A stretch of 64,000 nucleotides of DNA from Doryteuthis pealeii (GCA_023376005.1 CM042145.1:63646511-63710510); one strand, 5' to 3'; shown: positions 22,575 through 33,777, counted from the first letter of the stretch. Program-made: numbers and translations. Notes: a model not told the origin generated them from the letters alone.

Positions 22575-22576
<2 letters not shown>

Positions 22577-22877
22577 CATAAATACCCGGTCCATGACCAG
22601 ATTAATTTTTTTTAAAGAATACCAGAGAAGAAAATAATTTATAGAATTAAAAAAAATATAATCCTTAACTTTTGAGTGTTTTGAAATATATTATATTTTT
22701 CAAAAACTGTTTTGTATATATGACAAAACATAATTCAGTTCCTAATTGCTTGTTTTTCTTAATTACTTGTTGCATTAAATTGATAAAAAATATTAATCTA
22801 ATTTATTTTAATTTTTACCCCTAAAAAGTAACAATTAAAAGGAGCTAAGTATTAAACATGAGCTTTTATTTATTTAG

Positions 22878-23225
22878 TTCTATCGGCTGGGGCTGTACAA
22901 TATGCCAACAGCACCTCTGCTGAGTAAAAATCCTTTCCAATTGGGCCACCTGTTGGCCGTAGGTGACGACCCGTGATGTTTGCAGAGCAGTCCATGGTAT
23001 GCACCATTACTTGGGCTAGACGGGCGGTCGGAGAGGTCCCTCCAATCAATCGGCTGGTAATGTCAAGCCCTAGCACCTATATGATTGTCCCTACCGTATT
23101 GCTCTTACGGTAAAAATGAATCTTCATTGCCATTACTCCCAGGCCCACATTAACCCTGAGTGGTAGTACTTGTTAGTCCCACCAAGTACGACCACTCCAG
23201 GTCCCATCTATTGATTAAATAGATA
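22878..23225 (+). repeat. T1 interspersed repeat, internally deleted copy
   Basis: Carries tcggctggggctgtacaata, ggccacctgttggccgtag, gggctagacgggcggtcgg, then skips to acccugag-type 3' sequence (accctgagtggtagtact) and ctattgattaaatag. About 200 bp of the middle is missing. Confidence 0.7.
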
Positions 23226-23578
23226 AAAAAAAGAGTTTTAAAAATGTTTTAAAAATAAATTAGGAATAATTTTGAATACCCAGTAATAATAAATAAAACA
23301 AACATGACTTCGGCATAAATTGTTTCAAAATCTCAATAACGTCTTTGTTTTAGTACGTAATTTACTTCAGACAAAGCGTCCGTTTGCGTAATTTTTTTGC
23401 AGAATTTAATGTTTAAATTGTATCAAAAATTAATTACATATGTAATATCCTTTTGCCTTTTGACTGATGCTCATTATGTTATTAATTTTTGACTTAAACA
23501 AAAATTTGACCTTATATAATCGATTTAATTAATTTTAATTTGTTTTTAAAGTGTAAAAGCATTTGAATTAGTAAATAT
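23226..23578. other. Unassigned AT-rich spacer
   Basis: No recognised features. Confidence 0.4.
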
Positions 23579-23702
23579 CATATGCCTTTCTACGATCATA
23601 TGCTTAGAATAGAATTATTTTAGAAATAAAAAAAAATCATCTTTTTTTATACTACTAAAATAATTCTATTCTTAGTATATGATCGTAGAAAGGCAAATGA
23701 TA
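23579..23702. repeat. Foldback element F6
   Basis: Arms of about 50 bp (catatgcctttctacgatca ... gaattattttag and complement) flank a roughly 25 bp A/T-rich loop. Confidence 0.85.
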
Positions 23703-24010
23703 TTAGGGTCTGGATGGGTCTGTTTTAAAGCAAGTTCAAGCTTGTACCGACGAGTAGGGTGGAAGGTTTTTTTTATTTATTTTAGAACTCGTCTTTTTTA
23801 TTACAGTTAGTCGGCTATCTTAGCGCTACTTCAAAGCTCGATTTGTGTCGACAGGAGATGGGGTGAGAGGATCTGTTTAACGGTAGATTTTGTTTTTTTA
23901 GAAATGAACATTCGTATTTTTTAATACCGAGTCTGCTGTCTGGGAAGTTCAAAACTAAACTCATCTCGACGTAAGTAGGGTGGAGATGGAGTGGTGTGTA
24001 TACGGTATTT
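23703..24010 (+). repeat. Degenerate tandem repeat, three units of ~125 bp
   Basis: Three diverged copies of an 'aagttcaa... cgacgagtagggtggaagg' type unit, at about 23728, 23830 and 23945. They vary in their T-rich spacer. No coding. Confidence 0.4.
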
Positions 24011-24171
24011 TATTTTTTTCTATAGCTTAATTATTGAAAATCAAAAAACAAATTTTGTATTTCTCAGTTATAAGCATATTAAGTTGTATGCAAGATTTCA
24101 AATCTGAATGACCATTCGTTTGTGAGTTATAAGTTGACACATACATGCCAAATCATACCAAACTTCATTAT

Positions 24172-24580
<409 letters not shown>

Positions 24581-24599
24581 TCAAGCAAATTATAAAACT

Positions 24600-24601
<2 letters not shown>

Positions 24602-24653
<52 letters not shown>
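24602..24653. repeat. (TA)n microsatellite
   Basis: A perfect TA tract just right of F7. Confidence 0.95.
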
Positions 24654-24655
<2 letters not shown>

Positions 24656-25018
24656 TAATAGAGATTCGCTTCCGGTCTTTGTTTGTAACAAAAATTACGT
24701 CACTGCTTACGTCACATTACCCGAAATCGTTATAACAGAACGAATACACACAAAATTTGAACATGCAACATTAGACAGACCTCATTGTTTTTTAAAACAA
24801 GTTTTAATAAATACATGACTGGTATTATATATCTATATATAGTTTGTTTTATTTTAATACATATTTAAAGTTTACATTTCAATTTTTTTTATTTTTCAAC
24901 CCTTTAATGAATTTGATGATTTCACTTACTCGCTGACATTGAATTTTTTACTCCCACCCCTCAGGCAATATGTTTCAAAAATCTATTTTTACATCGCCCG
25001 TATATATTTTACATCACC

Positions 25019-25020
<2 letters not shown>

Positions 25021-25078
<58 letters not shown>
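25021..25078. repeat. (TA)n microsatellite
   Basis: A perfect TA tract at the outer end of the F2-type tail repeat. Confidence 0.95.
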
Positions 25079-25079
<1 letters not shown>

Positions 25080-25080
25080 A

Positions 25081-25268
25081 TACCAAACTTATTGGTAAAT
25101 CCTCGCGGTGAGAAAAAAAACAGCAAATAGTTTGATTGTAAAAATATACTACCAAACATCAACCGGGGAGAAAAAATCTTTGAAAAAAAGAAAAGACCAA
25201 GATAATCGTACCAACAAAAAATAATCTATTGGTACAATATTTTGGCCCAAAGAAAAAAACAATTTATT

Positions 25269-25312
<44 letters not shown>

Positions 25313-25395
25313 ATATATATAAGATATTCATATAAACCGCTAGGAGACTCAAGCTAATAAGTAAAAAGTGCTCAATACCTAAGTAGAGCAAATAA
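25081..25395 (-). repeat. F2-associated tail repeat, minus copy
   Basis: Reverse complement of the tail at 3599-3885, from accaaacttattggtaaatc through ataatcgtaccaacaaaaaa and an internal TA tract (25262-25320) to ctcaatacctaagtagagc. The palindromic part is missing at its end. Confidence 0.75.
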
Positions 25396-25764
25396 TAAAG
25401 ATCGAGGTTCGCCAAATGAAACCCGTCTCCCTAGATTATGCCGCAACGATGGACCGTATAAATTCGGGCAGAGAGGCGGACTAATGTCGGCGTGCTGGGT
25501 TTCCATTCGTTGGGGGTGGGGATTAAGATGGCGACAGGGGGCTTGTTTGTATATTGGGTAATTAGTGTTATTTAGGGTATACATTAGAACTGATGTAGTA
25601 GATTCAAATTTACTTTTTAAAAAATAATTTAAATATAATATAATAAAATATAGATTTAATAGTGTTCTTTGTTTTTGTTATTTTCTATTGGTCGTTTTAG
25701 TTTATGCTAATTTAAATGATTCATTTGAATCACGGTGCTATATTTAATGCGTTTGCTCCAAGTC

Positions 25765-25838
25765 TCTTTGGTCAGATTTCGGCCCTGAAGAGCATTAAGC
25801 GAAACCTTTAGTAGGTTCGTCTGACTCATTAGATTTAT

Positions 25839-25840
<2 letters not shown>
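25765..25840 (+). repeat. F2 half element (single arm)
   Basis: Matches the right arm of F2: cagatttcggccctgaagag to tctgactcattagatttatc, followed by (TA)n. Only one arm is present. Confidence 0.7.
25771..25825 (+). ncRNA. Hammerhead-ribozyme-like motif, well preserved F2 copy
   Basis: Core CTGAAGA (25785-25791), stem II GC-attaa-GC, GAAA (25801-25804), stem III ACCT-ttagt-AGGT (25804-25816). A distal stem I is GTCAGA (25771-25776) with TCTGAC (25820-25825), separated from the core by an internal loop. The base after stem III is U, so the cleavage triplet would be GUU, a weak one. Confidence 0.4.

Positions 25841-25841
<1 letters not shown>

Positions 25842-25881
<40 letters not shown>
25842..25881. 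repeat. (TA)n microsatellite
   Basis: Abuts the F2 half element. Confidence 0.9.
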
Positions 25882-25883
<2 letters not shown>

Positions 25884-26022
25884 CCAACATGAGTATACAG
25901 CCGCTGAAACGGTGTGTTAATAAGTACCACATCAAGCCTCATTTCAAAAACACAAATAATATTCTAGTCGTTTATCATTAATCCTCTGCATTCGTTTTCT
26001 TTTTGCTATTTTATTTTCAGAC

Positions 26023-26023
26023 A

Positions 26024-26070
<47 letters not shown>

Positions 26071-26072
26071 CT
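26023..26072. repeat. (TA)n microsatellite
   Basis: TA tract with one TG step. Confidence 0.9.
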
Positions 26073-26154
26073 TTCGGCCTAACTTAAAATACGTCAACTG
26101 TATCCGCGACAGAGGAAAAATATACGCCCCAAAATGGGTGTCCTGGGTAAGAGA

Positions 26155-26548
26155 TTAAATTGTATTTGGTGGTGAGACCCCATTTCTGTAACTCAGAGGA
26201 GTGTGGAGTACATCTTCGTTACTCTTACTTACAGGTTCACCCTGTCTCCGAATTGTAGTCCCTGTGAATGTCCCATCTATGGGTCAAATAGAGCTGTTTG
26301 AAAAACATATAACTGTGTGCAAAACAGATGATTATTATTACTTATGGCAAGCCCCAATCCTTTTAATCATATGTGTGCTAGCAAGCGGTGGCTAAAGGTG
26401 TTATTGTCCGGGGTATGACGTTAAACTCTATCTGGTGGTGAGGTTACAGTTCTGGATGTCTGGGTGCACCCCTTCATCACCGTTATACACAGGTCCACTC
26501 TGATCCGGAGTGGTAGTAGCTGTTAGGGTCCCATCTATGGGTTAAATA
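26155..26548 (+). repeat. T1 interspersed repeat, two partial copies in tandem
   Basis: First piece to about 26295 (ends cccatctatgggtcaaatag). Second piece from about 26340 (tatggcaagccccaatcctt ... gatccggagtggtagtag ... catctatgggttaaataa). Helitron copy C is inserted in the A/T-rich 3' part. Confidence 0.65.
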
Positions 26549-26568
26549 AAACAAAATGAGTTAAAAAA

Positions 26569-27196
26569 TCTTATTATAATGGAAATTGTGTGTTTTTCTC
26601 TCTGTAACCGAAACTATATTACTACTCAAGTCCCAATTCCCTTAGTTATTCACGTCACATTCTCCATGAATTTATTTCTATTTAAACCTCAATTTTTAAT
26701 AAAATTGTTTTACATTATTAATACTGCTGGCCTTATCTACATACTACTAACATGCAATTGTATTTATATATATAACAAAACAGCAGTTTACAGTGTAAAC
26801 GGGAAGGTTAATTTGCATATTGATATAAAAAATGTGATTTTAATAAATATGTGCTTACTATTATTGATTTCTAATTGTTTGGTTTTGTCTTAATGAATAT
26901 GAGCAAAAATATCGGGGATAAATCTCAAAAGAAATCCATTAACAAGAAGAAATAACTGTAATTTTATTCTTTACTTCCTATTCTAACTAAATAGTTAAAT
27001 TAGAAAAAAATTAGTAATGAAAGATGCTCGTGATGGAATAATAAGTTTCAGTTTTTCTATTTTTCTATTATACCCCTGTCTGTTTCAAATCTTTTTATCT
27101 GCATTTTCTTTTAGTTTCATTATCCTTTCTAATTTAGTATAATATTTTATTACATTGAAACTTAAATACTTGCACTCGGAGGGTGCATATATTTGC
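26569..27196 (+). mobile_element. Non-autonomous Helitron family H1, copy C
   Basis: Starts TCTTATTATAATGG after A. The 3' hairpin GCACTC-GGA-GGGTGC (one G-T pair) is followed by nine bases and a mutated CTAG. It is inserted in a T1 copy. The interior is collinear with copies A and B. Confidence 0.8.
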
Positions 27197-27589
27197 ATAT
27201 TTTATTTGTTTAAAAATGCATACATTTGCATATTTTATTAAAAAATTATTTTGATGATTAACAAGAATGAATAAACCAAAAGTTCTTAAAAATGACCCAA
27301 TGGGTTGCCGTAAAATCCATCCAACCAACCAATCTATTAAGGCAATTATATCCGGCATCACACCTGCCGTTGTTTTGTGTGTTTAAGTCCATTATCATGG
27401 TGCCTACTGATTATTTTATGTATCTTCCTAGTGTAACATTGTGGTATTTTCACGGTACCCAAACGTATATATGTAACATAGCGGTGGCGATATATTCACG
27501 GTACCACTACGGATATATATACGTAACGTTCTAATATAGATATACGTTGTAAAGCGGAACTTGTCAACATGCCTCCAAATTCTCAGTAC
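27197..27589. other. Unassigned, with local duplications
   Basis: It contains a duplicated tttgcatattttatt (27192 and 27226) and duplicated 'tattttcacggtacc / tatattcacggtacc' with cgtatatatgtaac / ggatatatatacgtaac (27440-27535). No gene recognised. Confidence 0.4.
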
Positions 27590-28035
27590 TAAAATGGCGT
27601 TCAGCACGTGGCGGTCATCTTGTTGATAAAAAAAGTACAAGCGCGAGAAATATATCGTCACAAGCTGCTAGCTTTTATTTCCAGGTTAGGCTCGTCTCGT
27701 GCGTCTTGTGGGCGGGGAAGAGGAAAGGCAGAGAGAAAGAGAGAGAGGACACTGTTAGATTACTGTGATCCCACACAAGGGACCCAGAGGTCCGATCCGT
27801 ACCCTACGACGTCGGAAAGCAAAAAGAGGCTGGTATTTTTCTTCGTCGTTCCACATCACCATGTGACTTCTGGTTCCGGCCAACACCTGAAACCTGTGGT
27901 TGACACTCAATTCTCCATTCGGGGGTCACGCCCCGGTCAAATTGTTTTGTGTTCATTACTCTTTTTAAAATCTTTACTCTCTCACTTATTTCTTCCCCCC
28001 CCTTCCATTAGTAGTCCTTGCCAAATTCAATCTTG
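27590..28035 (+). repeat. LTR-like dispersed repeat L3, copy 1
   Basis: Shares with 46215-46562 (-) gtggcggt, attactgtgatcccacac, aaaagaggc.ggtatttttc, ttcgtcgttccac, ggttccgg.caacacc, attctccattcggggg, ttgtgttcat and a gctacacta end. The partner starts TGTAACGTGG, which suggests an LTR. No internal coding region is attached here. Confidence 0.45.
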
Positions 28036-28123
28036 CTACACTAGATAAATGATTTTGAACGTGTTTTTGATGCCTGACTAAGCAAAATTGCTTATTGATA
28101 GGAAATGGACACGGCGAGACGAG

Positions 28124-28125
<2 letters not shown>

Positions 28126-28174
<49 letters not shown>
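28126..28174. repeat. (TA)n microsatellite
   Basis: It lies next to the 3' end of the LTR retrotransposon and may be its insertion site. Confidence 0.95.
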
Positions 28175-28175
<1 letters not shown>

Positions 28176-30650
28176 GACATATCTATGTCTTCTTTCCTTC
28201 CTCTTTCTTTCTTTCTTTCCTTCCTTCTTCATACAAAACGCCGTGTCACAAAAGCACGCAAAAATCGCTACACTTCTCCTTGCAAGCCATCCACCGGAAC
28301 CGTTTCGAGTCAGGTAAGTTCGCCTCGTCATTACATTCCCCCCTGATCTCAGGATCACAAAAAGTACAACCGTGAGTAGGACGTTTTCGACGTGTACTCC
28401 TCCGGAGAGGGACAGGGCCTGGTTGATCGTCTCCCGATCACAACGGGCTCCAACAGTGAGTTGGTTTGGCAAATCCGGGTCGTCTGAGCGCATTTCGACG
28501 TCGGGCAGCTGTTGTGCATATCCCGAGCGAGTGACACTGTTTTGCCTTCCTTGTTGATCACAATGCTTCCCAGTGCCAATCTCTTGTCTCTCGTTGGCAT
28601 GGGACTGACGTCCCAGTCTCGGCTCGTCTGCAGAGGATTCATCCGAGGAATCACTGGCAGCACACGATTCTGATGAGGGGGATCCCACCTGGATAAGCCT
28701 CATACTTTCTTCAGAGGAACTCTCATCTTCCAAAGAGCAAGGTTTCGAAAAGAGGCGCAAATGTCTGACATGGCGTGGAGTTCCATCAACCGTTACGGAT
28801 TGCCGACTGTTGACTCCGGTCACACGACCTATTTTTGATCGTGTAGTGCACCTGCCGTTCGGAACCTTGACCCAAACATAGTCCCCTACCTGGTACATTC
28901 CGTGTTCCTGTTGCAATTCGGGCGGGAGAGCGGCATCAATCCCCCTGACCCTGACATGGTACTGGTGTATACGATTGGCCGGCGCTGAAGACGACGAAAC
29001 ATCGTCTTTGGGTGTCACGTTATACCAGTATACAGCTTCTTGGATGGTACACTGCTTCCTGGCCGCGATTGTCTTGATCGTCCTATGACACCGTTCAAAA
29101 ATCCCGTTTCCGGACGGCACGTACGCGCATCGGAGACGCAATCGCACTCCCCATTCCCCAAGAAAGGTTCGAAATCTGCTGGTAAAGGCAGTGTCATTAT
29201 CGGTAAGTATTTCGACTGGTGGACCCCGCTCGCAAAAGATTGCCTCCAAGTGACGAGCCACTGTATCAGAATCCTGGCACCGAATTGAACGCCAAATAGC
29301 AAATCGAGAGGGTCCGCAGTCGATGAGGCTCAGGTAGTGTCTACCCCCATAGTGGGTAATATCCATTCCCAGCCGGCTCCAATTAGTATCCACGTCTAAT
29401 TTTCCCTTCCTCCAATGTACCGGTGCTGGGTCGATGGTTTGACAGTCCACACAGGATCGCACTACAGATCTTACGTCTGCCTTTGTTGTTGACGGGCCAA
29501 CTCGCCGCACAAAATAGGTTGTCCGTCTTACTCCGGGGTGCCCGCTCTGCCGGTGAATACTCAATATCTGATGTTTACTCAGAGCAGTGGCACAGACATC
29601 CAGCGCCAATTCCTCCCCCTTTTTCATAGCCATAAACCAGTGTTGCGGTACTCTCGTCAGTTCGTCGGCTCTGTTATGCTCTGACCTTACCAGCGTCACG
29701 TCTACGGTCAATTCGTACTCTTTGATCAATTGTGAGAGGGTGTATAACCCCCTCTTGACCAACATCTCCGCAGCCGCTTTGGTGCGTACCTTTGACTTTC
29801 CACTCAAACTGTTATTGAGCCAATGGTACGTGCACAGGGAATCCGTTTTGATGTGAAGTACTTTTGCCTGCCATTGAAGCGCAAGGTTGACACCCTTCAC
29901 CACCGCATCGAGTTCGGCCAAATTAATGTGATGGGAGTCATTGTCAGGGCGCAACCAGCACGCATCTTCAATTACGGCTCCATTGTCGTCTAATAACACC
30001 CCCGTAGCAAGTGAGCTGGCGTCAACCCACAAATTCATCTCCAGGCCGGCGGTACACCACACTCCCTTAACCGGATCACCCCGCTTAACCCGGGTGACTG
30101 TATCTTGTAGCATCTTCTTCAGTAGAGGATCAGCAAGCTCAGTGTCCCAACCAGCCGATACCGCACTCGCCCGACGTTTGATAAATCCAGCAGCCACTCT
30201 AAGCCAGCCACAAACAGGAAAATGCCCCACAAGTCTCCCACACAGGGAAAATGTGTTTCGGCGAGTAATGACCTTGGGAACATCGGGAACTTCACTCCCC
30301 CGCTTCCATCGAAGAACACCTTTTCCCCCCCAGACCTGCAGACCAAGGACTTTGGCACCATCCTGTAGTCGCTCTGGATTCTTGCAAATCAGGCCGTACT
30401 CAGACAGGTGCGCCCTCACCCGAGCTGTTGAGACTAGATCTTCATTAATGAAAATATCATCGATGTACGCCGACGTGGCGCTCCTGATGATTGGATCTCG
30501 AGACATAACGGCTTCAACAACAGACTTCATGATGAGAGGCGCCACATTGAGGCCAAAACCCAGCCGGGTGAGGCAATACCTTTGGCCCCCAAATATCACA
30601 GTCTGATAAGCCACAAAGACTCGTCAATGCCGATCTGATGCTATGCTTCG
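28175..30650 (-). pseudogene. pol: pol, second part: RT core, RNase H, integrase
   Basis: An open frame of about 829 residues covers the later part of reverse transcriptase and the domains after it. RT motifs are FGLNVAP (about residues 21-27) and the catalytic YIDDIF (50-55). RNase H has its acidic residues at D198, E234 and D258 and a late HNRAD. Integrase has the zinc HHCC residues (H354, H359, C388, C391) and a DD35E triad D418, D472, E507, followed by a GPY-like segment near 590-640. It would copy genomic RNA into DNA and integrate it. The frame starts at an in-frame TGA (30624-30626). Residues of the RT domain A region sit in another frame just upstream (about 30613-30650), so small indels separate it from the first pol part. 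The C-terminus runs through the LTR into the TA tract and is not the native end. Antisense open frames here are shadows. Confidence 0.85.
28184..28334 (-). repeat. 3' LTR of the retrotransposon
   Basis: Direct repeat of 32187-32332. In sense orientation it begins TGTAATGACGAGGCGAACTT just after the purine tract and ends at gaagacata. At about 150 bp it is short for an LTR, like those of Mag/Steamer-type elements. Confidence 0.85.
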
Positions 30651-31170
30651 CTTCAGATCAAGCAATGACACATTCGCGCCCTTCTTGCGCCATTCCCTCA
30701 ACGTGGCCGCGCACACGTCAGCATTAGCCGTAAATGCGTCCACATGTTCATTTAGCTCTCTGTAATCCATGACAGGGCGCACCTTACGCTTATTGTGCTG
30801 AATTACGGCCATTAGTGGAACCAGTCCCTTAGGTGGGCCAAGTCTCTCTTCGGGGTAGGACAACAACCAGCCATTTTCAATCCACTTGTGATGCTCGGTT
30901 TCGTAGCTCTCTCTGGCATGTTTTGGAACTTGGTACTCCGGTATCTTATTGTCCAGAAGCTCTGGAGCTCGTCCTCCGGACCATTTCCATTTAGCGATCC
31001 ATCGGTTCGTCCTTTCGTCGAAATCCACGCGAAAATCCGGCTCATCAATTTGGATCGCAGCGCATATATTCGCTTCGTACCCACCAAAACTCACAGTTCC
31101 TGATGGTGTAATGGTCATACCACCTAAAGCTCTGATGGCATCGTTCCCCAGTATGAGGTCAAACCCAACA
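30624..31170 (-). pseudogene. pol: pol, first part: protease C-terminus and RT N-terminus
   Basis: This frame carries the end of the protease (a GFDLILGND-type motif at about 31130-31165, in this frame and not in the frame of the DTG motif). After it come a linker and RT motifs: VPLMAVIQ, RPVMDYRELN and LLDLK, with the first catalytic Asp of RT. It ends at TGA 30624-30626, inside the RT fingers/palm. The frame change within protease near 31160 and the stop in RT are the two main lesions of this copy. Confidence 0.75.
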
Positions 31171-31471
31171 GCTGCCGATTCACAAGTGCATTAAGATGCA
31201 CCGGCTCAGCATTGCCCACAGTGAGCCGAAGTCGGCTTCGCCCGCAGCACTTAAACATTTTTCCATTTGCTGTCAGCACACTAGCTTGTCCGAGCCTCCA
31301 GGCGTCACACACAAATCTGCTGGCCAGCGTCCGTGTACACCCAGTGTCCACCAGGGCTGTGCATTTTCTCCCGTTGACATGAACATCAAGTCTTGGCAGC
31401 GCCTCATTCTTCTTTTCTCTGGGGAGCAAGCTGACGCTGATTACTTCTCCCCCATGCCGTTTCCCGAACAC
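31124..31471 (-). pseudogene. pol: Retropepsin-type protease, 3' end frameshifted
   Basis: The frame overlaps the gag end by about 30 bases and is in the -1 frame relative to gag, as for programmed frameshifting. The active-site motif ALVDTGCTRTLAS lies about 40 residues in, typical of retropepsins that process Gag and Pol. The following hydrophobic flap region is present, but the second conserved ILG-type motif has moved to another frame, so an indel lies near 31160. Confidence 0.8.
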
Positions 31472-32169
31472 TCCGAAGCAATATGGCCGGTCTTTTTACA
31501 CCGAAAACATCGGATCGTACGGAGACGCCGAGATTGTTGTTCAAAGGCTGCATCCGAGCGTCCTTGCAAGCAGTCCCTTGACAGATGATTGGGACCGGAG
31601 CACTTGTAGCACACAACTTCGTTCCTTCGGGCCTCGGCTGGCACAGGGGCAGGTTTAGTAGCAGCAACGATCTCCTCGGGCTGTTCAGTGTCGGCCATAA
31701 TGGCCCGTACCCGATCCACTATCTCTCCCATTGTCATGTCATCCATGCGCGATGACGCGCGCAACAATCGACGCACGTCCTGCAGCAGTCCAGAAACGAA
31801 TGCACAAATCATTCGTCGCTCCCCAACTAGTTGGTCCAGCCGTTGTAATTCAGCCAAATACTCGTTCACGGTTTCACCAGGCTGGAGTCGCCGGGCCACG
31901 AATCGATCATATGCACCGAATGAGTCAGGAGCGTAGGCTTTTATCAGAGCCTGTTTTATTCGCTGAAAATCAGTCTTCTCCCCTTTGCTCAATTGTCTAT
32001 AAACAGCGAGAGCTCCACCTCGCAGGCGCAACGGTAGGATCAGCTCGATATCTGTCCTTTTGCAGAGTTCGCAGATCATCTCCACACGCTGAATCCATTC
32101 GATGACGGGTTCGTCGGAGGGAGACCCACCAAACTCCGGGATTAATCTGTAGTCAAACACCTTGTCCAT
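31441..32169 (-). CDS. gag: gag: capsid and nucleocapsid protein
   Basis: About 242 residues from ATG 32169 (MDKVFDYRLIPEF). The first two thirds resemble a Ty3/gypsy capsid: VIEWIQRVEMICEL near the start, then LRGGALAVYRQL and PGETVNEYLAELQRLDQLV. The end has two CCHC zinc knuckles, CYKCSGPNHLSRDC and CFRCKKTGHIASEC, that bind RNA. The product would form intracellular virus-like particles. A longer frame begins inside the 5' LTR at 32259, but the ATG just after the LTR fits better. The end overlaps the protease frame, suggesting -1 frameshifting. This part appears intact. Confidence 0.85.
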   Translation of the reverse strand: MDKVFDYRLIPEFGGSPSDEPVIEWIQRVEMICELCKRTDIELILPLRLRGGALAVYRQLSKGEKTDFQRIKQALIKAYAPDSFGAYDRFVARRLQPGETVNEYLAELQRLDQLVGERRMICAFVSGLLQDVRRLLRASSRMDDMTMGEIVDRVRAIMADTEQPEEIVAATKPAPVPAEARRNEVVCYKCSGPNHLSRDCLQGRSDAAFEQQSRRLRTIRCFRCKKTGHIASECSGNGMGEK

Positions 32170-32186
32170 AGTTCGCCGAAATAGCT

Positions 32187-32332
32187 TATGTCTTCTTTCC
32201 TTCCTCTTTCTTTCTTTCCTTCCTTCTTCATACAAAACGCGTGTCACAAAAGCACGCAAAAACCGCTACACTTCTCCTTGCAAGCTATGCACCGGAACGG
32301 TTTCGAGTCAGGTAAGTTCGCCTCGTCATTAC
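32187..32332 (-). repeat. 5' LTR of the retrotransposon
   Basis: Direct repeat of 28184-28334. Only 17 bases separate its end from the gag ATG, too little for a normal 18-base tRNA primer site plus leader, which is odd for this class. Confidence 0.85.
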
Positions 32333-32632
32333 TTCAACCAGTATACATTTGTTAGAATTGGAAGAAAACTGTATTTGAAAGAAAGAAATAAAAAAAGAGA
32401 AACCCAAAGATGCGTAGGTGGGCAAAGGAAGTAAGATTGTTAGTTTTGTATTTTTACGAAAGAATGTTAACGTGACAACTACTGCCTATGTACTTAGAAG
32501 ACTGTTGTACTCTTCCTCCACACATCAGGTGACAGGGAAAGTATGCATGTAGATTTCAACTGTGACCTCGTAACTCTAAGAGTACACTTTACCCAGGATG
32601 TTGCTATGACAACGACCGAGAAGGATTTTTCG

Positions 32633-33160
32633 CGCGTGAGACAGGTTAGTTTTATTCTACCGATCGGAACGTGTGTTACGTCGGTCGTGGCCACGGCTAT
32701 CCCGTCCAGTACGAGAGGAACCGCGGGATCGGAGCAACGGTTCGCGTGTTCGCTCGAACGAGCAGCGGTACCAAACTGCCTCCGCGCGATAACGGCAGAA
32801 AGCCTCTAAGCTGGAACCGCGACCGGTGTCACCACGATATTACGAAAGGCGTCTCTTTTCGTTCCGCTGGAGCCTGCCATAGCGGTCGTCTGTCGCTAGT
32901 AGCGGCGGCTGTTGCGTTCGGGGGGGGGGTTCGCCGTCTCCGTTGGGCGTGGCTTGTCGTCGTTGCATACGCGGCGGCGTGTGCGAACGGGCTAACCGAC
33001 TTGACATCCGCGACAGGCGGGATTTTGCCGTCGCCGTCTTGTTTCGAACCCCCCGTGGAGCGTGAGACGAGGGATCGCTCGTAGAACACACAGTTCAAGG
33101 AACCGCCGATAGACAACACCAGAATACGACCGCTCTGCAAAAATTCGATATTTGGATCGT
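32633..33160 (+). rRNA. 28S rRNA 3'-end fragment
   Basis: The segment starts at gtgagacaggttagtttta, a universally conserved 28S stretch. At 32708-32723 it contains the sarcin-ricin loop AGTACGAGAGGAACCG. It continues through the conserved cctctaag and GC-rich 3' domain to about 33160. Sequence upstream of 32633 does not continue 28S, so the copy is 5'-truncated or rearranged and is not a full rDNA unit. The middle helices differ from textbook 28S but keep hairpins (for example gctcg/cgagc), so it may reflect a divergent host rRNA, not decay. It stands out by high GC. Confidence 0.75.
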
Positions 33161-33775
33161 AAGACGGGAGGACGGAAGAATTAAAGACATTTTACAATGA
33201 ATTAAAGATAATTCATTTGGAAGGAAGGAACGAATCACCGTTGATAAAAAGAAAGCAAAAAGGAAATGAACAATTTGATAAGAGGACATTCTTTCGAGTT
33301 ACAACTTCATAGTGAGTTAACAAAAAAAAAAAAACATATAATATTTGGTATTCTGTAAATCCCTATTGTCTGTCATATATTTTATGTAATGTTGATATGG
33401 TTGATATGTTCAATTGCTCGCCCACTCATTTGACAACACGAATCATATATTCACTTTACCCTCTGATTACATGTATATTTGTATATATGTATTTACCTTT
33501 TTTATATAATAATTTATATTTAAATGTTAATAAACGTTCGTGTGTTTATAAGAAATCCTGTTTGTTCTTCGTCATTCAGCGTTATTGCCATTCACCGGTC
33601 TTCTACCCGTTTTACGGGTGCAAAGAGAAAAGTCTTGAATCCCATCCCTTTTGTACTATTTATTTTTTACATCTGGGACCTTTTGCATTTTTTTGTCATT
33701 TCATGTTGCAGAGGTGCACTGGTCGTCCCTAACGAGTGTCCCTGCGTAACAATATATATATATATATAGTAAGTA
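33161..33775. other. Unassigned spacer after the rRNA fragment
   Basis: AT-rich with a short TA tract at 33752-33769. Nothing recognised. Confidence 0.4.
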
Positions 33776-33777
33776 AG

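Larger units (their letters stand above)
28184..32332 (-). mobile_element. LTR retrotransposon, Ty3/gypsy-like order, with direct terminal repeats
   Basis: A roughly 4.15 kb element lies on the minus strand, flanked by direct repeats of 146 bp (32187-32332, 5' LTR) and 151 bp (28184-28334, 3' LTR). They differ at few positions, so insertion is fairly recent. A G/A run (28336-28344 on plus as attcccccc) next to the 3' LTR is a good polypurine tract. Gene order gag, protease, RT, RNase H, integrase is that of Ty3/gypsy (also BEL). The GPY-like C-terminal part and DD35E integrase favour Ty3/gypsy; no chromodomain is seen. No target duplication is found; the 3' side lies at a TA tract. The coding part is broken in protease and RT, so this copy cannot make full Pol. 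Confidence 0.9.

Noticed and set aside
28175..28183. Target-site duplication for the LTR retrotransposon
   Set aside because: Flanks gacatatc and ttcaacca do not match; none can be claimed.
29941..30606. 221-codon plus-strand frame
   Set aside because: Antisense shadow of the pol gene; no motif of its own.
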